Shown piece by piece: positions 55,048 through 64,000 of a stretch of DNA of 64,000 nucleotides; positions within the stretch are counted from its first letter, which is position 1; each line of letters starts with the position of its first letter. This DNA is from Paraburkholderia sp. ZP32-5 (lineage in GTDB: Bacteria > Pseudomonadota > Gammaproteobacteria > Burkholderiales > Burkholderiaceae), in NCBI RefSeq assembly GCF_021390495.1, contig NZ_JAJEJP010000001.1, positions 2,852,001-2,916,000 on the forward strand, in the 5' to 3' direction. Position numbers and translations under genes: made by a program. The notes under the pieces were generated by a model, which did no database searches, was not told the origin of the DNA, and saw nothing but the letters and a program-made list of their open reading frames with translations.

Positions 55048-55752
55048 TTAGCTGAGTGCTTCGCGTTCGAGCGCGTCGCGCGACTGGTGCCGCACGTCGG
55101 TGCCCTTGACGATGTAGATGATGAATTCGGCGATGTTCTTCGCGTGGTCGCCGATCCGCTCGATCGCCTTGGCGATGAACAGGAAGTCGAGGCCCACCGA
55201 GATCGAACGCGGATCTTCGGTCATATACGAAATCAGCTTGCGCACGAACGCGCGGAATTCCTCGTCGATCGCCTTGTCGTCGCGCACGATCTGCGCGGCG
55301 GCGACCGTGTCGAGACGCGCGAACGCGTCGAGCGCGCGGCGCAGAATCGACACCGCCATTTCGCCCGACAGCTTGATCTCGGCGATGTTGATCGTGCGCG
55401 ATGCGCCGTCTTCCATCAGACGCTTGGTGCGCTTGGCGATCTTTTCGGCTTCGTCGCCGGCGCGCTCGAGGTTCGTGATGGTCTTCGAGATCGCGATCAG
55501 CAGGCGCAGGTCACGCGCGGCCGGCTGACGGCGCGCGATGATGTTGCTGCACTCTTCGTCGATCTCGACTTCCATCTTGTTCAGACGGTCTTCGGCCGCG
55601 ATCACCTGCTCGGCAATGCTGAGGTCGAACTCGTTGAGCGCCTGCATCGCGTTGACGATCTGCGATTCGACGAGGCCACCCATTTCCAGTACTTTCGACG
55701 AAACGAGGTTCAGGTCGGCGTCGAACTGGCTGGACAGATGTTTATCGGACAT
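55048..55752 (-). CDS. phoU: Phosphate transport regulator PhoU
   Basis: A 234-residue all-helical cytoplasmic protein with two PhoU repeats. Metal-binding acidic motifs are EVEIDEECSNIIARRQPAAR with ERAGDEAEKIAKR in repeat 1 and ERIGDHAKNIAEFIIYI in repeat 2. It links the PstSCAB transporter to PhoR and keeps the regulon off when phosphate is plentiful. It sits 26 bases before phoB in the transcript and 29 bases after pstB. Confidence 0.95.
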   Translation of the reverse strand: MSDKHLSSQFDADLNLVSSKVLEMGGLVESQIVNAMQALNEFDLSIAEQVIAAEDRLNKMEVEIDEECSNIIARRQPAARDLRLLIAISKTITNLERAGDEAEKIAKRTKRLMEDGASRTINIAEIKLSGEMAVSILRRALDAFARLDTVAAAQIVRDDKAIDEEFRAFVRKLISYMTEDPRSISVGLDFLFIAKAIERIGDHAKNIAEFIIYIVKGTDVRHQSRDALEREALS

Positions 55753-55781
55753 GTCGTACTCCGTTTATATTGCCCGGCCGA

Positions 55782-56630
55782 TCAGCCGAAGCGTCCAGTA
55801 ATGTAGTCCTCGGTTTCCTTGCGGACCGGCTTGATGAAGATCTTTTCGGTGTCGCCGAATTCGATCAGTTCGCCGAGGTACATATAGGCAGTGTAGTCCG
55901 AACAGCGGGCCGCCTGTTGCATGTTGTGCGTGACGATCACGACCGTGTAGTCGCTCTTCAGCTCGGCGATCAGCTCTTCGATGCGGCCCGTCGAAATCGG
56001 GTCGAGCGCCGAGCACGGTTCGTCGAGCAGCAGCACTTCGGGACGGATCGCAATGCCGCGCGCGATACACAGACGCTGCTGCTGACCGCCGGACAGGCCG
56101 TAGCCGCTCTGGCCGAGCTTGTCCTTCACTTCGTTCCACAGCGCCGCCTTCGTCAGCGCCCATTCGACGCGGTCGTCCATTTCCGAGCGCGACAGCGTTT
56201 CGAACATCTTCACGCCGAATGCGATGTTGTCGTAAATCGACATCGGAAACGGCGTCGGCTTCTGGAACACCATGCCGATACGCGCGCGCAACAGCGAGAT
56301 ATCGCGTCGCGTCGTCAGCAGGTTTTCGCCGTCCATCAGGATTTCGCCTTCGGCGCGCTGCTCCGGATAAAGCGCGTACATCTTGTTGAAGGTACGCAGC
56401 AGCGTGGACTTGCCGCAGCCCGACGGGCCGATGAACGCGGTCACCTTGCCTTCCGGAATCTGCAGATTGATGTTCTTCAGCGCGTGATACTTGCCGTAGA
56501 AGAAGTTCAGGTCGTTGACCTCGATCTTCGGACGAGCCGGCGCATGCGCCTGGCCGCTTTGCTCGGGGTCGGAGCCCGCGGGCGCGCTCATGTGCCCGAT
56601 CGGATTGAGTTGGGTTTCTGCCATATTCAT
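55782..56630 (-). CDS. pstB: Phosphate ABC transporter ATP-binding protein PstB
   Basis: A 282-residue ABC ATPase energising phosphate import. Walker A is [14 protein letters not shown], the signature is [16 protein letters not shown], Walker B is [13 protein letters not shown] and the switch His is in [13 protein letters not shown]. The N-terminal 35 residues before [13 protein letters not shown] are an Ala/Pro/Gln-rich extension over the usual 257-residue protein. The start at 56630 (MNMAET) has GGAG nine bases upstream; 56624 is an alternative. It is cotranscribed with pstA and phoU. Confidence 0.96.
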   Translation of the reverse strand: MNMAETQLNPIGHMSAPAGSDPEQSGQAHAPARPKIEVNDLNFFYGKYHALKNINLQIPEGKVTAFIGPSGCGKSTLLRTFNKMYALYPEQRAEGEILMDGENLLTTRRDISLLRARIGMVFQKPTPFPMSIYDNIAFGVKMFETLSRSEMDDRVEWALTKAALWNEVKDKLGQSGYGLSGGQQQRLCIARGIAIRPEVLLLDEPCSALDPISTGRIEELIAELKSDYTVVIVTHNMQQAARCSDYTAYMYLGELIEFGDTEKIFIKPVRKETEDYITGRFG

Positions 56631-56647
56631 CGGATTACACTCCGCCC

Positions 56648-57544
56648 TTACTTGTTCGAGAAGACCGTGCGCGCGAGGACGTTCAGTCCCAGTACCGCGA
56701 GCGTGATCAGGAAGACACCGGCCCACGCGAGCGATTGCCACTGCGCGAACGGGCTCATCGCAAACTTGTAGATCGTGACCGGCAGGTTCGCGACCGGCTG
56801 GCTCATATCGACCGAGAAGAACTGGTTCGACAGCGCGGTGAACAGCAGCGGCGCGGTTTCGCCGGCAATCCGCGCGACGCCGAGCAGCACGCCGGTCACG
56901 ATGCCCGCGATCGACGCCTTCAGCGTGATCGACAGCACCATCTTCCACTTCGGCGTGCCGAGCGCGAAGGCCGCTTCACGCATCGCGTTCGGCACCAGCT
57001 TCAGCATGTTTTCGGTGGTGCGGATCACGATCGGGATCTGCAGCAGCGCCAGCGCGAGCACACCGGCCCAGCCGCTGAAGTGGCCCATCGTCGCGACGAC
57101 GAGCGCGTAGACGAACAGACCGATCACGATCGACGGCGCCGACAACAGGATGTCGTTGATGAAGCGCGTAAGGCTCGCGAGCCAGCCCTTCTGGCCGTAT
57201 TCGGCGAGATAGACACCGGCCATGATGCCGATCGGCGTGCCGACGAAAGTCGCGAGCGCGACCAGCATCAGGCTGCCGACGATCGCGTTGGCGAGACCGC
57301 CACCATCGGTGTTCGGCGGCGGCGTCGACTGCGTGAACAGCTCGACGGACAGACCGCCGATACCCAGCCGCAGCGTCGTATAGAGAATCCACACGAGCCA
57401 CAGCAGACCGAAGGCCATCGCGGCGAGCGACATCGTCAGCGCGATCGCGTTGGTGAAGCGGCGGCGTCCTTGCAGGCGCGTGCGCGTCGCTTCGAGCGCC
57501 GCGCCGTCCTTCAGACCCGGCATATTCAGGGACGGCCCGCTCAT
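56648..57544 (-). CDS. pstA: Phosphate ABC transporter permease PstA
   Basis: A 298-residue inner-membrane permease with six predicted helices. The EAA-type cytoplasmic loop is [20 protein letters not shown], where PstB docks. [17 protein letters not shown] is the PstA-specific segment. An N-terminal hydrophilic leader of about 30 residues precedes helix 1. Its ATG overlaps the stop of pstC as ATGA, so translation is coupled. Confidence 0.95.
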   Translation of the reverse strand: MSGPSLNMPGLKDGAALEATRTRLQGRRRFTNAIALTMSLAAMAFGLLWLVWILYTTLRLGIGGLSVELFTQSTPPPNTDGGGLANAIVGSLMLVALATFVGTPIGIMAGVYLAEYGQKGWLASLTRFINDILLSAPSIVIGLFVYALVVATMGHFSGWAGVLALALLQIPIVIRTTENMLKLVPNAMREAAFALGTPKWKMVLSITLKASIAGIVTGVLLGVARIAGETAPLLFTALSNQFFSVDMSQPVANLPVTIYKFAMSPFAQWQSLAWAGVFLITLAVLGLNVLARTVFSNK

Positions 57545-58542
57545 TTCGCGCCCTCCCCTTTCTCGAGACGAAGCAGCATGAATTTCGAAATCGATAGCAC
57601 GATGAAAGTAATCACGAACAGGATCAGGCCGAGTTCCATCAGCGCCGACGTATGCAGGCCCGGGTCCGCTTCCGCGAACTCGTTGGCGAGCGCCGACGTG
57701 ATGCTGTTGCCCGGTGAGAACAGCGAAATGTTGTCGAGCAGGTTGGTGTTGCCGATCACGAACGTGACCGCCATCGTCTCACCCAGCGCGCGGCCGAGGC
57801 CGAGCATCACGCCGCCGATCACGCCGGTCTTGGTGAACGGCAGCACGATCTTCCACATCACTTCCCACGTCGTGCAGCCGATGCCGTACGCCGATTCCTT
57901 CAGCAGCACCGGCGTGACTTCGAACACGTCGCGCATCACCGACGCGATGTACGGAATGATCATGATCGCGAGAATAACGCCCGCGCACAGAATGCCGATG
58001 CCGATCGGCGGGCCCGAGAACAGCGCGCCGACGAACGGAATGCCGCCGAGCACCGCGCCGAGCGGCTTCTGGAACCACGTCGCGAAGATCGGCGCGAACA
58101 CGAGCAGACCCCACATGCCGTACACGATCGACGGAATCGCGGCGAGCAGCTCAATCGCGATACCGAGCGGCCGGCGCAGCCACGCGGGCGAAAGTTCGGT
58201 CAGGAAAAGCGCGATGCCGAAGCTGACAGGCACCGCGATGACAAGAGCAATGATCGATGTGGCAATCGTGCCGTAGATCGGCACCAGCGCGCCGAACTGC
58301 TTGCTGGGTGGATCCCAGACGGCGGTCCACAGGAATGACAGGCCGAACTCGCGAATCGACGGCATCGAGGAGATGATCAGCGAGACGATGATGCCGCCGA
58401 GCAGCAGCAGCGTAATGATGGCGGAAAGGCGTGCGAGGCCGCCGAAGATCACATCGCCGGAGCGGCCAGGCGCTTTCTGCTGAGAGGCGCTGCCAGGCGG
58501 AGTGGCCCGGCTCGAGCCGGACGCTAGCTGAATATCGGACAT
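57541..58542 (-). CDS. pstC: Phosphate ABC transporter permease PstC
   Basis: A 333-residue permease partner of PstA. A 32-residue cytoplasmic leader rich in Ser, Ala and Gly precedes helix 1 ([20 protein letters not shown]). The EAA-type loop is [20 protein letters not shown], and [18 protein letters not shown] is conserved in PstC. The ATG at 58542 is chosen because the family begins near here. A perfect stem-loop separates it from pstS. Confidence 0.95.
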   Translation of the reverse strand: MSDIQLASGSSRATPPGSASQQKAPGRSGDVIFGGLARLSAIITLLLLGGIIVSLIISSMPSIREFGLSFLWTAVWDPPSKQFGALVPIYGTIATSIIALVIAVPVSFGIALFLTELSPAWLRRPLGIAIELLAAIPSIVYGMWGLLVFAPIFATWFQKPLGAVLGGIPFVGALFSGPPIGIGILCAGVILAIMIIPYIASVMRDVFEVTPVLLKESAYGIGCTTWEVMWKIVLPFTKTGVIGGVMLGLGRALGETMAVTFVIGNTNLLDNISLFSPGNSITSALANEFAEADPGLHTSALMELGLILFVITFIVLSISKFMLLRLEKGEGAK

Positions 58543-58627
58543 GAGAGCCTGAGAGACCTGTTTCCAGTTGCCGGACGACCTGGGTCGGGCGGCAGGTGAC
58601 GCTGCGGCGAATGCCGGGCTAATGTCA

Positions 58628-58655
58628 TTGGCCGTCCTCACCGGAGGACGGCCAA
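58628..58655. terminator. 12-bp stem-loop between pstS and pstC
   Basis: TTGGCCGTCCTC (58628-58639) pairs perfectly with GAGGACGGCCAA (58644-58655) around a four-base loop. On the minus strand no T run follows, so it is more likely an mRNA-stabilising or partial-termination element than a full terminator. Confidence 0.7.
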
Positions 58656-58710
58656 TCTGCTACGAAACGCGGCGCGCGATCAGCTCGAAGCGTGCCGCGT
58701 TACACGCGCC

Positions 58711-59742
58711 TTACTCGGCGATCGACTTGCCAGCCGAGTCCTTCACCTTCTGCTTCCACTGCGTCTTGATTTCCGACACGACCGATGCCGGCAGCGAGAT
58801 GTAGTCCAGATCGTTGGCAGCCTGGCCACCGTTCTTGAACGACCAGTCGAAGAACTTCAGCGTCTCGGTACCTTCAGCAGCCTTGTCCTGCGTCGTGTGC
58901 AGCAGCACGAACGTCGCGCCGACGACCGGCCATGCGTCCTTGCCCGGCTCGTTCGTCAGGATCTGATAGAACGACTTCGACCAGTCCGCGCCAGCAGCCG
59001 CTGCCTTGAACGTCTCCGTCTTCGGCTCGACCACTACGCCCGACTCGTTCTTCATCGCAGCATAGGTCATGTGGTTCTGCTTTGCGTACGCCCATTCGAC
59101 GTAGCCGATCGAACCCGGCAGACGCTGCACGAATGCCGCGACGCCGTCGTTACCCTTACCGCCCGTACCCGTCGGCCAGTTGACCGTGGTGCCTTCGCCG
59201 ACCTTGGTCTTCCACTCGGGGTTGACCTTCGACAGGTAGTTCGTCCAGATGAAGCTGGTGCCCGAACCGTCAGCGCGGCGAACCACGGCGATGTCCAGAT
59301 CCGGCAGCTTCAGCTTCGGGTTCAGTGCAACGATCGCCGGATCGTTCCACTTCTTGATCTTGCCCAGGTAGATATCGCCGAGCACCGGGCCCGACAGGAC
59401 CAGTTCCGACGGCTTCACGCCAGGAATGTTGACTGCCGGCACCACGCCGCCGACTACCGTCGGGAACTGGAACAGGCCGTTCTTCGCGAGGTCGTCGTCA
59501 GTCAGCGGAGCGTCCGAGCCAGCGAAATCGACGGTCTTTGCCTCGATCTGCTTGATGCCGCCTGCCGAGCCGATGCCCTGATAGTTCACTTTACCGCCGC
59601 CCGACTTCTGGTAGGCGTCGGCCCACTTCGTGTAGATCGGTGCTGCGAACGTGCTGCCCGCGCCGGTGATGTCTGCTGCTTGCGCTGCGATTGCGAAAAG
59701 CGCGCCAGCGACGCCAGCGAACACGGTGTGCATCAATTTCAT
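58711..59742 (-). CDS. pstS: Phosphate-binding periplasmic protein PstS
   Basis: A 343-residue periplasmic protein that delivers phosphate to PstCAB. The signal peptide is [20 protein letters not shown] ending QA before [38 protein letters not shown] and [16 protein letters not shown] form the phosphate site. [14 protein letters not shown] and the C-terminal half match E. coli PstS closely in layout. It heads the operon and is preceded by two Pho boxes and a -10-like TAAGCT. Confidence 0.96.
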   Translation of the reverse strand: MKLMHTVFAGVAGALFAIAAQAADITGAGSTFAAPIYTKWADAYQKSGGGKVNYQGIGSAGGIKQIEAKTVDFAGSDAPLTDDDLAKNGLFQFPTVVGGVVPAVNIPGVKPSELVLSGPVLGDIYLGKIKKWNDPAIVALNPKLKLPDLDIAVVRRADGSGTSFIWTNYLSKVNPEWKTKVGEGTTVNWPTGTGGKGNDGVAAFVQRLPGSIGYVEWAYAKQNHMTYAAMKNESGVVVEPKTETFKAAAAGADWSKSFYQILTNEPGKDAWPVVGATFVLLHTTQDKAAEGTETLKFFDWSFKNGGQAANDLDYISLPASVVSEIKTQWKQKVKDSAGKSIAE

Positions 59743-59797
59743 GAGACCTCCAAGGGGTGTAAGCGTGTGGTGTGAGCGTGTAACACGAACACCGCGA

Positions 59798-59852
59798 AGC
59801 TTAGGGTCTCTTTATGACAAAACCGTGACTTAACGTGAAACGGATGTGACAG
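59798..59852 (-). promoter_or_regulatory. Pho boxes and -10 of the pst operon
   Basis: On the minus strand CTGTCACATCCGTTTCAC (59852-59835) and AAGTCACGGTTTTGTCAT (59831-59814) fit the PhoB box. A TAAGCT (59803-59798) begins 11 bases past the second box, the spacing seen at PhoB-activated promoters. The rest of the gap 59853-60183 has a 9-bp hairpin (60101-60124, GCCGCCCGG stem) past glmM without a T run, and no gene. Confidence 0.75.
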
Positions 59853-60183
59853 TGATATTACTGTGCGAAAGGTACTGGAAAGACGGAATTGGCGTTCCGT
59901 GTGATGCGCTGTGTGATGCATTGGGCATCGGTTTGCGCGTCAGGTGGGTAAAATAGAAAGGTAAAACGTTTGCGTGGTGAATGAAACCGCGATCAGCATT
60001 TGGGAATGCTGCGATACGGATCCGTTGCCAAGAAATTGAATCTGGAGCAATCGGGCGCTCGCTCGTTCGTCGGCTAGTTCCGGACGGGCGCTGTTACGCG
60101 CGCCGCCCGGTATCCGCCGGGCGGCTCGACCCACGATCCGCCGCTTTCTGGCTTTGGGTATCCGCGAACGAGCCGATGATCAA

Positions 60184-61542
60184 TCAGGCCGTCGCTACCC
60201 GCACCGCCTCGGCAATCGCTTCCGAATGCCGTACCGCGTCGGCAACGTTCTGCGCCTCGACCATGACGCGCAGCACCGGCTCGGTGCCCGACGCGCGGAT
60301 CAGTACGCGCCCATGGCCGTCCAGCGCGCTTTCGGCGGCGTCGATCGCACGCTGGATCGCTTCGCTTTCCTTCCAGTCCGCGTCGGGCTTCATGCGCACA
60401 TTGATCAGCTTCTGCGGGAACAGCGTGACGCCGTCGAGCAGGTCCGCGAGCGACTTGCCGCTGCGCTGCATCGCCGCGAGCACGAGCAGCGCGGACACGA
60501 TGCCATCGCCGGTCGAATGACGATCCAGCGACAGAATATGGCCGGAGCCTTCCGCGCCGAGTTGCCAGCCATGCTCGCGCAACTGCTCGAGCACGTAGCG
60601 GTCGCCGACCGCGGCACGCACGAACTTCACGCCGGCGTTGTGCAGCGCGACTTCCACGGCCATGTTGGTCATCAGCGTGCCGACCGCGCCTTCGACATGT
60701 CCCGCGGTCGCGATGCGATCCTTGACCAGCACGTACAGCAGTTCATCACCGTTATAGAGACGGCCATCCGCATCGACGATCTGCAGACGGTCGGCGTCGC
60801 CATCCAGCGCGATGCCGAGGTCCGCGTGATTCGCACGTACCGCGCGAACCAGCGCGTCCGGCGCGGTTGCGCCGACGCCATCGTTGATATTGAAGCCGTT
60901 CGGCGCGACGCCGATCGGAATCACCTCGGCGCCGAGTTCGTGGAACACGTGCGGCGCGACGTCGTACGCGGCGCCATGCGCGCAATCGACGACCAGCTTC
61001 ATGCCGCGCAGATCGTACGCGGCCGGGAATGTGCTCTTGCAGAACTCGATATAGCGGCCGGCCGCGTCGTCCAGTCGCCGCGCCTTACCCAGCCGCTCGG
61101 AGGACGCGCACGCGAGCGGCTGTTCGAGCTGCTCCTCGATCTGGGCCTCGACGTCGTCCGGCAGCTTATTGCCGTCGGCCGAGAAGAATTTGATGCCGTT
61201 GTCGTAGTACGGGTTATGCGATGCGCTGATCACGACGCCCGCGGCGAGCCGCAGCGCGCGCGTCAGGTACGCGATTCCGGGCGTCGGCATCGGGCCGGCC
61301 AGCATCACGTCGACACCAGCCGCCGAGAAGCCTGATTCGAGCGCGGCTTCGAGCATATAGCCGGACACCCGGGTGTCCTTGCCGATCAGCACGGTCGGCC
61401 GGGTGCCGGTTTTGGCCCAGTGGTCCGCGCCTGCCAGCACCTTGCCGGCCGCATAGCCGAGGCGCAACACGAACTCCGGCGTAATGGGCCCTTCACCGAC
61501 CTTGCCCCGAATCCCGTCCGTTCCGAAGTAACGACGTGCCAT
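60184..61542 (-). CDS. glmM: Phosphoglucosamine mutase
   Basis: A 452-residue alpha-D-phosphohexomutase converting glucosamine-6-phosphate to glucosamine-1-phosphate for UDP-GlcNAc, and so for peptidoglycan and LPS. It begins [20 protein letters not shown]. The phosphoserine loop is [17 protein letters not shown], the metal loop is [13 protein letters not shown], the sugar loop is EGSGHI and the phosphate loop is [15 protein letters not shown]. It follows folP by 29 bases in the usual ftsH-folP-glmM order. Confidence 0.97.
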   Translation of the reverse strand: MARRYFGTDGIRGKVGEGPITPEFVLRLGYAAGKVLAGADHWAKTGTRPTVLIGKDTRVSGYMLEAALESGFSAAGVDVMLAGPMPTPGIAYLTRALRLAAGVVISASHNPYYDNGIKFFSADGNKLPDDVEAQIEEQLEQPLACASSERLGKARRLDDAAGRYIEFCKSTFPAAYDLRGMKLVVDCAHGAAYDVAPHVFHELGAEVIPIGVAPNGFNINDGVGATAPDALVRAVRANHADLGIALDGDADRLQIVDADGRLYNGDELLYVLVKDRIATAGHVEGAVGTLMTNMAVEVALHNAGVKFVRAAVGDRYVLEQLREHGWQLGAEGSGHILSLDRHSTGDGIVSALLVLAAMQRSGKSLADLLDGVTLFPQKLINVRMKPDADWKESEAIQRAIDAAESALDGHGRVLIRASGTEPVLRVMVEAQNVADAVRHSEAIAEAVRVATA

Positions 61543-61571
61543 GTTTTAACTCCTTCTATATGGCTGCGGGT

Positions 61572-62486
61572 TCAACCGTGCGCGCGGCTGCTGTTCGCCG
61601 CGTCGCGCAGGGTTGCCCAAACTTTCAATGCATCGACTGTTTGCGCGACATCGTGTACGCGCAGAATCGCGGCACCTCGCTCAGCCGCGCACACCGCCGC
61701 GGCGACGCTGCCGGCCACGCGCTCCGGCGCCGGGCGCCCGATCACCGCGCCGATCATCGATTTGCGCGAAACGCCCGCGAGAATCGGATACGGCGACGCC
61801 GCGCGCGGAGCCGTGTCCCGCAGATGCGCGAGCAGCACGTAGTTGTGCTCGACCACGGCCTTGCCGAAACCGAACCCCGGATCGACGCTGATGCGCGCGC
61901 GCGCAATTCCGGCCTGCTGCAACGCGGTAACGCGTTCTTCGAGAAAGCGGCGCACGTCACTGACGACGTCGTCGTACTGAGGTTCGCCGAGCTGCATGGT
62001 CTGCGGCTCGCCGAGCATATGCATCACACAAAGGCCACAGTCGCTGTCGCGTACCGCGTCGATCGCGCCGACCATCCGGAAGCCCCAGATGTCGTTGATC
62101 ATATCGGCGCCCGCGCTCAATGCGTGCCGCATCACCTCCGGCTTATACGTATCGACCGACAACGGCACATTGGCGCCGTGCAGCCGTTCGACGAGCGGAA
62201 TCACGCGCTCGAGCTCTTCGTCCAGCGGGACCGGCGGCGCGCCGGGGCGCGTCGATTCACCGCCGATATCGATGATGTCCGCACCGTCGAGCAACATGCG
62301 CTCGGCCTGGCGCAATGCATCGTCGCGCATCGCGTATTGACCGCCATCGGAAAAAGAATCGGGCGTGACATTCAGGATGCCCATGATCAACGGGCGTTCG
62401 AAGGTCAGCTTGAAGCGACCGCATTGAAGCGGCTCTGGAAGGGGAGCGGAAGAAAAATCGACTTTCGACACGTAGCAGTGCTTCAC
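61572..62486 (-). CDS. folP: Dihydropteroate synthase
   Basis: A 304-residue TIM-barrel enzyme joining p-aminobenzoate and dihydropterin diphosphate in folate synthesis; it is the sulfonamide target. Signatures are IMGILNVTPDSFSDGGQY, IIDIGGESTRPGAPPV and DPGFGFGKAVVEHN, with SRKSMIGAVIG for the pterin side. The start is a GTG at 62486 without a strong ribosome site; a GTG five codons later is an alternative. A short leader of about 34 residues precedes the first strand. It lies 68 bases after ftsH, with a terminator between. Confidence 0.95.
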   Translation of the reverse strand: MKHCYVSKVDFSSAPLPEPLQCGRFKLTFERPLIMGILNVTPDSFSDGGQYAMRDDALRQAERMLLDGADIIDIGGESTRPGAPPVPLDEELERVIPLVERLHGANVPLSVDTYKPEVMRHALSAGADMINDIWGFRMVGAIDAVRDSDCGLCVMHMLGEPQTMQLGEPQYDDVVSDVRRFLEERVTALQQAGIARARISVDPGFGFGKAVVEHNYVLLAHLRDTAPRAASPYPILAGVSRKSMIGAVIGRPAPERVAGSVAAAVCAAERGAAILRVHDVAQTVDALKVWATLRDAANSSRAHG

Positions 62487-62502
62487 TCAGAACGGATAAA
62501 TG

Positions 62503-62540
62503 CAAAACGGGCCGGTGTGCTACACACCGGCCCGCACTTT
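62503..62540 (-). terminator. Terminator after ftsH
   Basis: CGGGCCGGTGTG (62508-62519) pairs perfectly with CACACCGGCCCG (62523-62534) around a three-base loop. On the minus strand TTTTGCATTT follows, so it can end the ftsH transcript, perhaps partially, before folP. Confidence 0.75.
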
Positions 62541-62554
62541 CTACTGATTGCCGA

Positions 62555-64000
62555 TCAGGCCGGCGCAGTCGCGCTGCCCGGCTTGACCTCGGTACCCGGG
62601 CTGCCACCCGACGAGGCGTCGCTTGCCGACGGCGGCGAGCTCTTCGGCGAACGCGGCGGACGGCCTGCCATGATGTCGTTGATCTGATCGGCGTCGATCG
62701 TTTCCCATTCCATCAGTGCGGCAGTCATCGCTTCGACCTTGTCACGGTTCTCTTCCAGCAGACGCCGCGCAAGCGTGTACTGCTCGTCGAGCACCCGGCG
62801 GATTTCCGCATCGACCTTCTGTTGCGTCGCTTCCGAAATGGTCCGCGTGAAACCGCGGCCAAACGGCGAAGCGTCGTTTTCGTCGTCGACGTAGACCATC
62901 GGTCCGAGCGCATCGGTCATGCCGAAGCGCGCGACCATTGCGCGAGCCGTCTGCGTCGCCTTGTTGAAGTCGTCCGACGCACCGGTACTGATCAGGTTCA
63001 GGAACAGCTCTTCGGCGACACGGCCGCCGAACAGGATCGCGAGACGGTCAAGCAGGTAGTCCTTCGAATACGTTTCGTTGTCGTGCTCCGGCAGTTGCCA
63101 CGTGACACCCAGCGCGCGACCGCGCGGAATGATCGTGACCTTGTGCACCGGATCGGCCTTCGGCAACAGCTTCGCGATCACCGCGTGGCCCGACTCGTGA
63201 TACGCGGTAGCACGCTTCGATTCTTCACGGATCACGGCCGACTTGCGCTCCGGGCCCATGAAGATCTTGTCTTTCGCGTCCTCGAAGTCCGTCATTTCGA
63301 CGATACGCTTGCCGCGGCGCGCCGCGAACAGCGCCGCTTCGTTGACGAGGTTCGCAAGATCGGCGCCCGAGAAACCAGGCGTACCGCGCGCGATCACTGC
63401 CGCGTCGACGTCGTTCGAAATCGGCACCTTGCGCAGGTGGACCTTCATGATGTGTTCGCGACCGCGGATATCCGGCAATCCAACGTAGACCTGGCGGTCG
63501 AAGCGGCCCGGACGCAACAGCGCCTTGTCGAGCACATCGGAACGGTTCGTCGCGGCAATCACGATAACGCCCGAATTTGCCTCGAAGCCGTCCATTTCAA
63601 CCAGCATCTGATTCAGCGTCTGCTCGCGCTCGTCGTTACCACCACCCATGCCGGCGCCACGATGGCGGCCGACCGCGTCGATTTCGTCGATGAACACGAT
63701 GCAAGGTGCGTGCTTCTTGGCCTGTTCGAACATGTCGCGCACACGAGCCGCGCCAACGCCGACGAACATTTCAACGAAGTCCGAACCCGAAATGCTGAAA
63801 AACGGCACCTTCGCCTCGCCGGCGATTGCGCGCGCGAGCAGCGTCTTACCAGTTCCCGGCGGGCCGACCAGCAGCACGCCGCGCGGAATCCGACCGCCGA
63901 GCTTCTGGAATTTCTGCGGATCGCGCAGAAAATCGACGAGTTCCGAGACTTCTTCCTTGGCTTCGTCGCAACCGGCGACGTCGGTGAAATTGATTGCGTT
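62555..64000 (-). CDS. ftsH: ATP-dependent zinc metalloprotease FtsH (5' end beyond window)
   Basis: The C-terminal 481 residues of FtsH, the inner-membrane AAA+ protease that degrades misfolded membrane proteins and LpxC. The frame enters at the right edge as [20 protein letters not shown]. Walker A is [18 protein letters not shown], Walker B is [16 protein letters not shown], the second region of homology includes [20 protein letters not shown], and the zinc site is [15 protein letters not shown]. The two N-terminal membrane helices, about 150 residues, lie outside. The C-terminal tail is Ser/Pro/Gly-rich, as in Burkholderia FtsH. Confidence 0.97.
   Translation of the reverse strand, partial: NAINFTDVAGCDEAKEEVSELVDFLRDPQKFQKLGGRIPRGVLLVGPPGTGKTLLARAIAGEAKVPFFSISGSDFVEMFVGVGAARVRDMFEQAKKHAPCIVFIDEIDAVGRHRGAGMGGGNDEREQTLNQMLVEMDGFEANSGVIVIAATNRSDVLDKALLRPGRFDRQVYVGLPDIRGREHIMKVHLRKVPISNDVDAAVIARGTPGFSGADLANLVNEAALFAARRGKRIVEMTDFEDAKDKIFMGPERKSAVIREESKRATAYHESGHAVIAKLLPKADPVHKVTIIPRGRALGVTWQLPEHDNETYSKDYLLDRLAILFGGRVAEELFLNLISTGASDDFNKATQTARAMVARFGMTDALGPMVYVDDENDASPFGRGFTRTISEATQQKVDAEIRRVLDEQYTLARRLLEENRDKVEAMTAALMEWETIDADQINDIMAGRPPRSPKSSPPSASDASSGGSPGTEVKPGSATAPA

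Noticed and set aside
1..64000. CRISPR arrays, insertion sequences, prophage structural genes, riboswitches
   Set aside because: No regularly spaced repeats, transposase motifs, phage structural genes or recognisable riboswitch cores were seen on either strand. Motif searches with Infernal would settle the riboswitch question.

Overview
The window is 64 kb of high-GC chromosome that reads as a Burkholderia-group betaproteobacterium, most likely Paraburkholderia or Burkholderia. The reasons are the strong G/C preference at third codon positions, the gene orders ftsH-folP-glmM and pstSCAB-phoU-phoB-phoR next to ppk/ppx, and the close family resemblance of the housekeeping proteins. The species is an inference; no rRNA gene is present to settle it.

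Region 1 (1-28.8 kb) is mostly core genome. It holds a truncated thioesterase, an iron-type alcohol dehydrogenase, a Nudix hydrolase, threonine aldolase, an MFS exporter with a divergent LysR regulator, alaS, a family III CoA-transferase, ggt, glnS, an amino-acid-binding protein, a chemoreceptor, tRNA-Arg(TCT), uppP, an NlpD-like amidase activator and a DUF2288-MATE pair. Several very small genes with good ribosome sites lie between them: a 28-aa membrane peptide, a 55-aa lipoprotein, a 59-aa membrane protein and a 52-aa DUF3309 protein. An AT-rich gene-free stretch near 24.6-25.1 kb is flanked by a candidate structured small RNA.

Region 2 (28.8-31.2 kb) is a small accessory insertion next to tRNA-Pro(TGG). 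A tyrosine recombinase broken by frameshifts points at the tRNA. Beyond it lies one intact, less GC-rich gene whose 454-aa product joins an OmpA-like peptidoglycan-binding region to a metzincin-like zinc site. This is the most unusual gene in the window.

Region 3 (31.2-47.0 kb) is a catabolic supercluster of unknown substrate. Eleven minus-strand genes (two MFS transporters, MmgE/PrpD, two 3-hydroxyisobutyrate-dehydrogenase-like enzymes, NIPSNAP, aldehyde dehydrogenase, two carboxymuconolactone-decarboxylase-like proteins, cupin, phosphoglycerate-mutase-like) follow an SDR and a LacI regulator. A lactonase-like metallo-hydrolase and an Ldh-family dehydrogenase diverge from the regulator. Three copies of a 14-bp palindrome (TGATAGCGCTATCA-like) precede the divergent operon, the SDR and the first MFS gene, which suggests one LacI regulon.

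Region 4 (47.2-59.9 kb) is a phosphate region: sixA, an olsB-like ornithine-lipid acyltransferase, ppx, ppk, phoR, phoB, phoU and pstBACS. Pho-box-like 11-bp repeats are visible before olsB, ppk and pstS, linking lipid remodelling, polyphosphate and phosphate uptake under PhoB.

Region 5 (60.2-64 kb) is glmM, folP and the 3' part of ftsH, which runs off the right edge. No CRISPR array, intact prophage or insertion sequence was seen.
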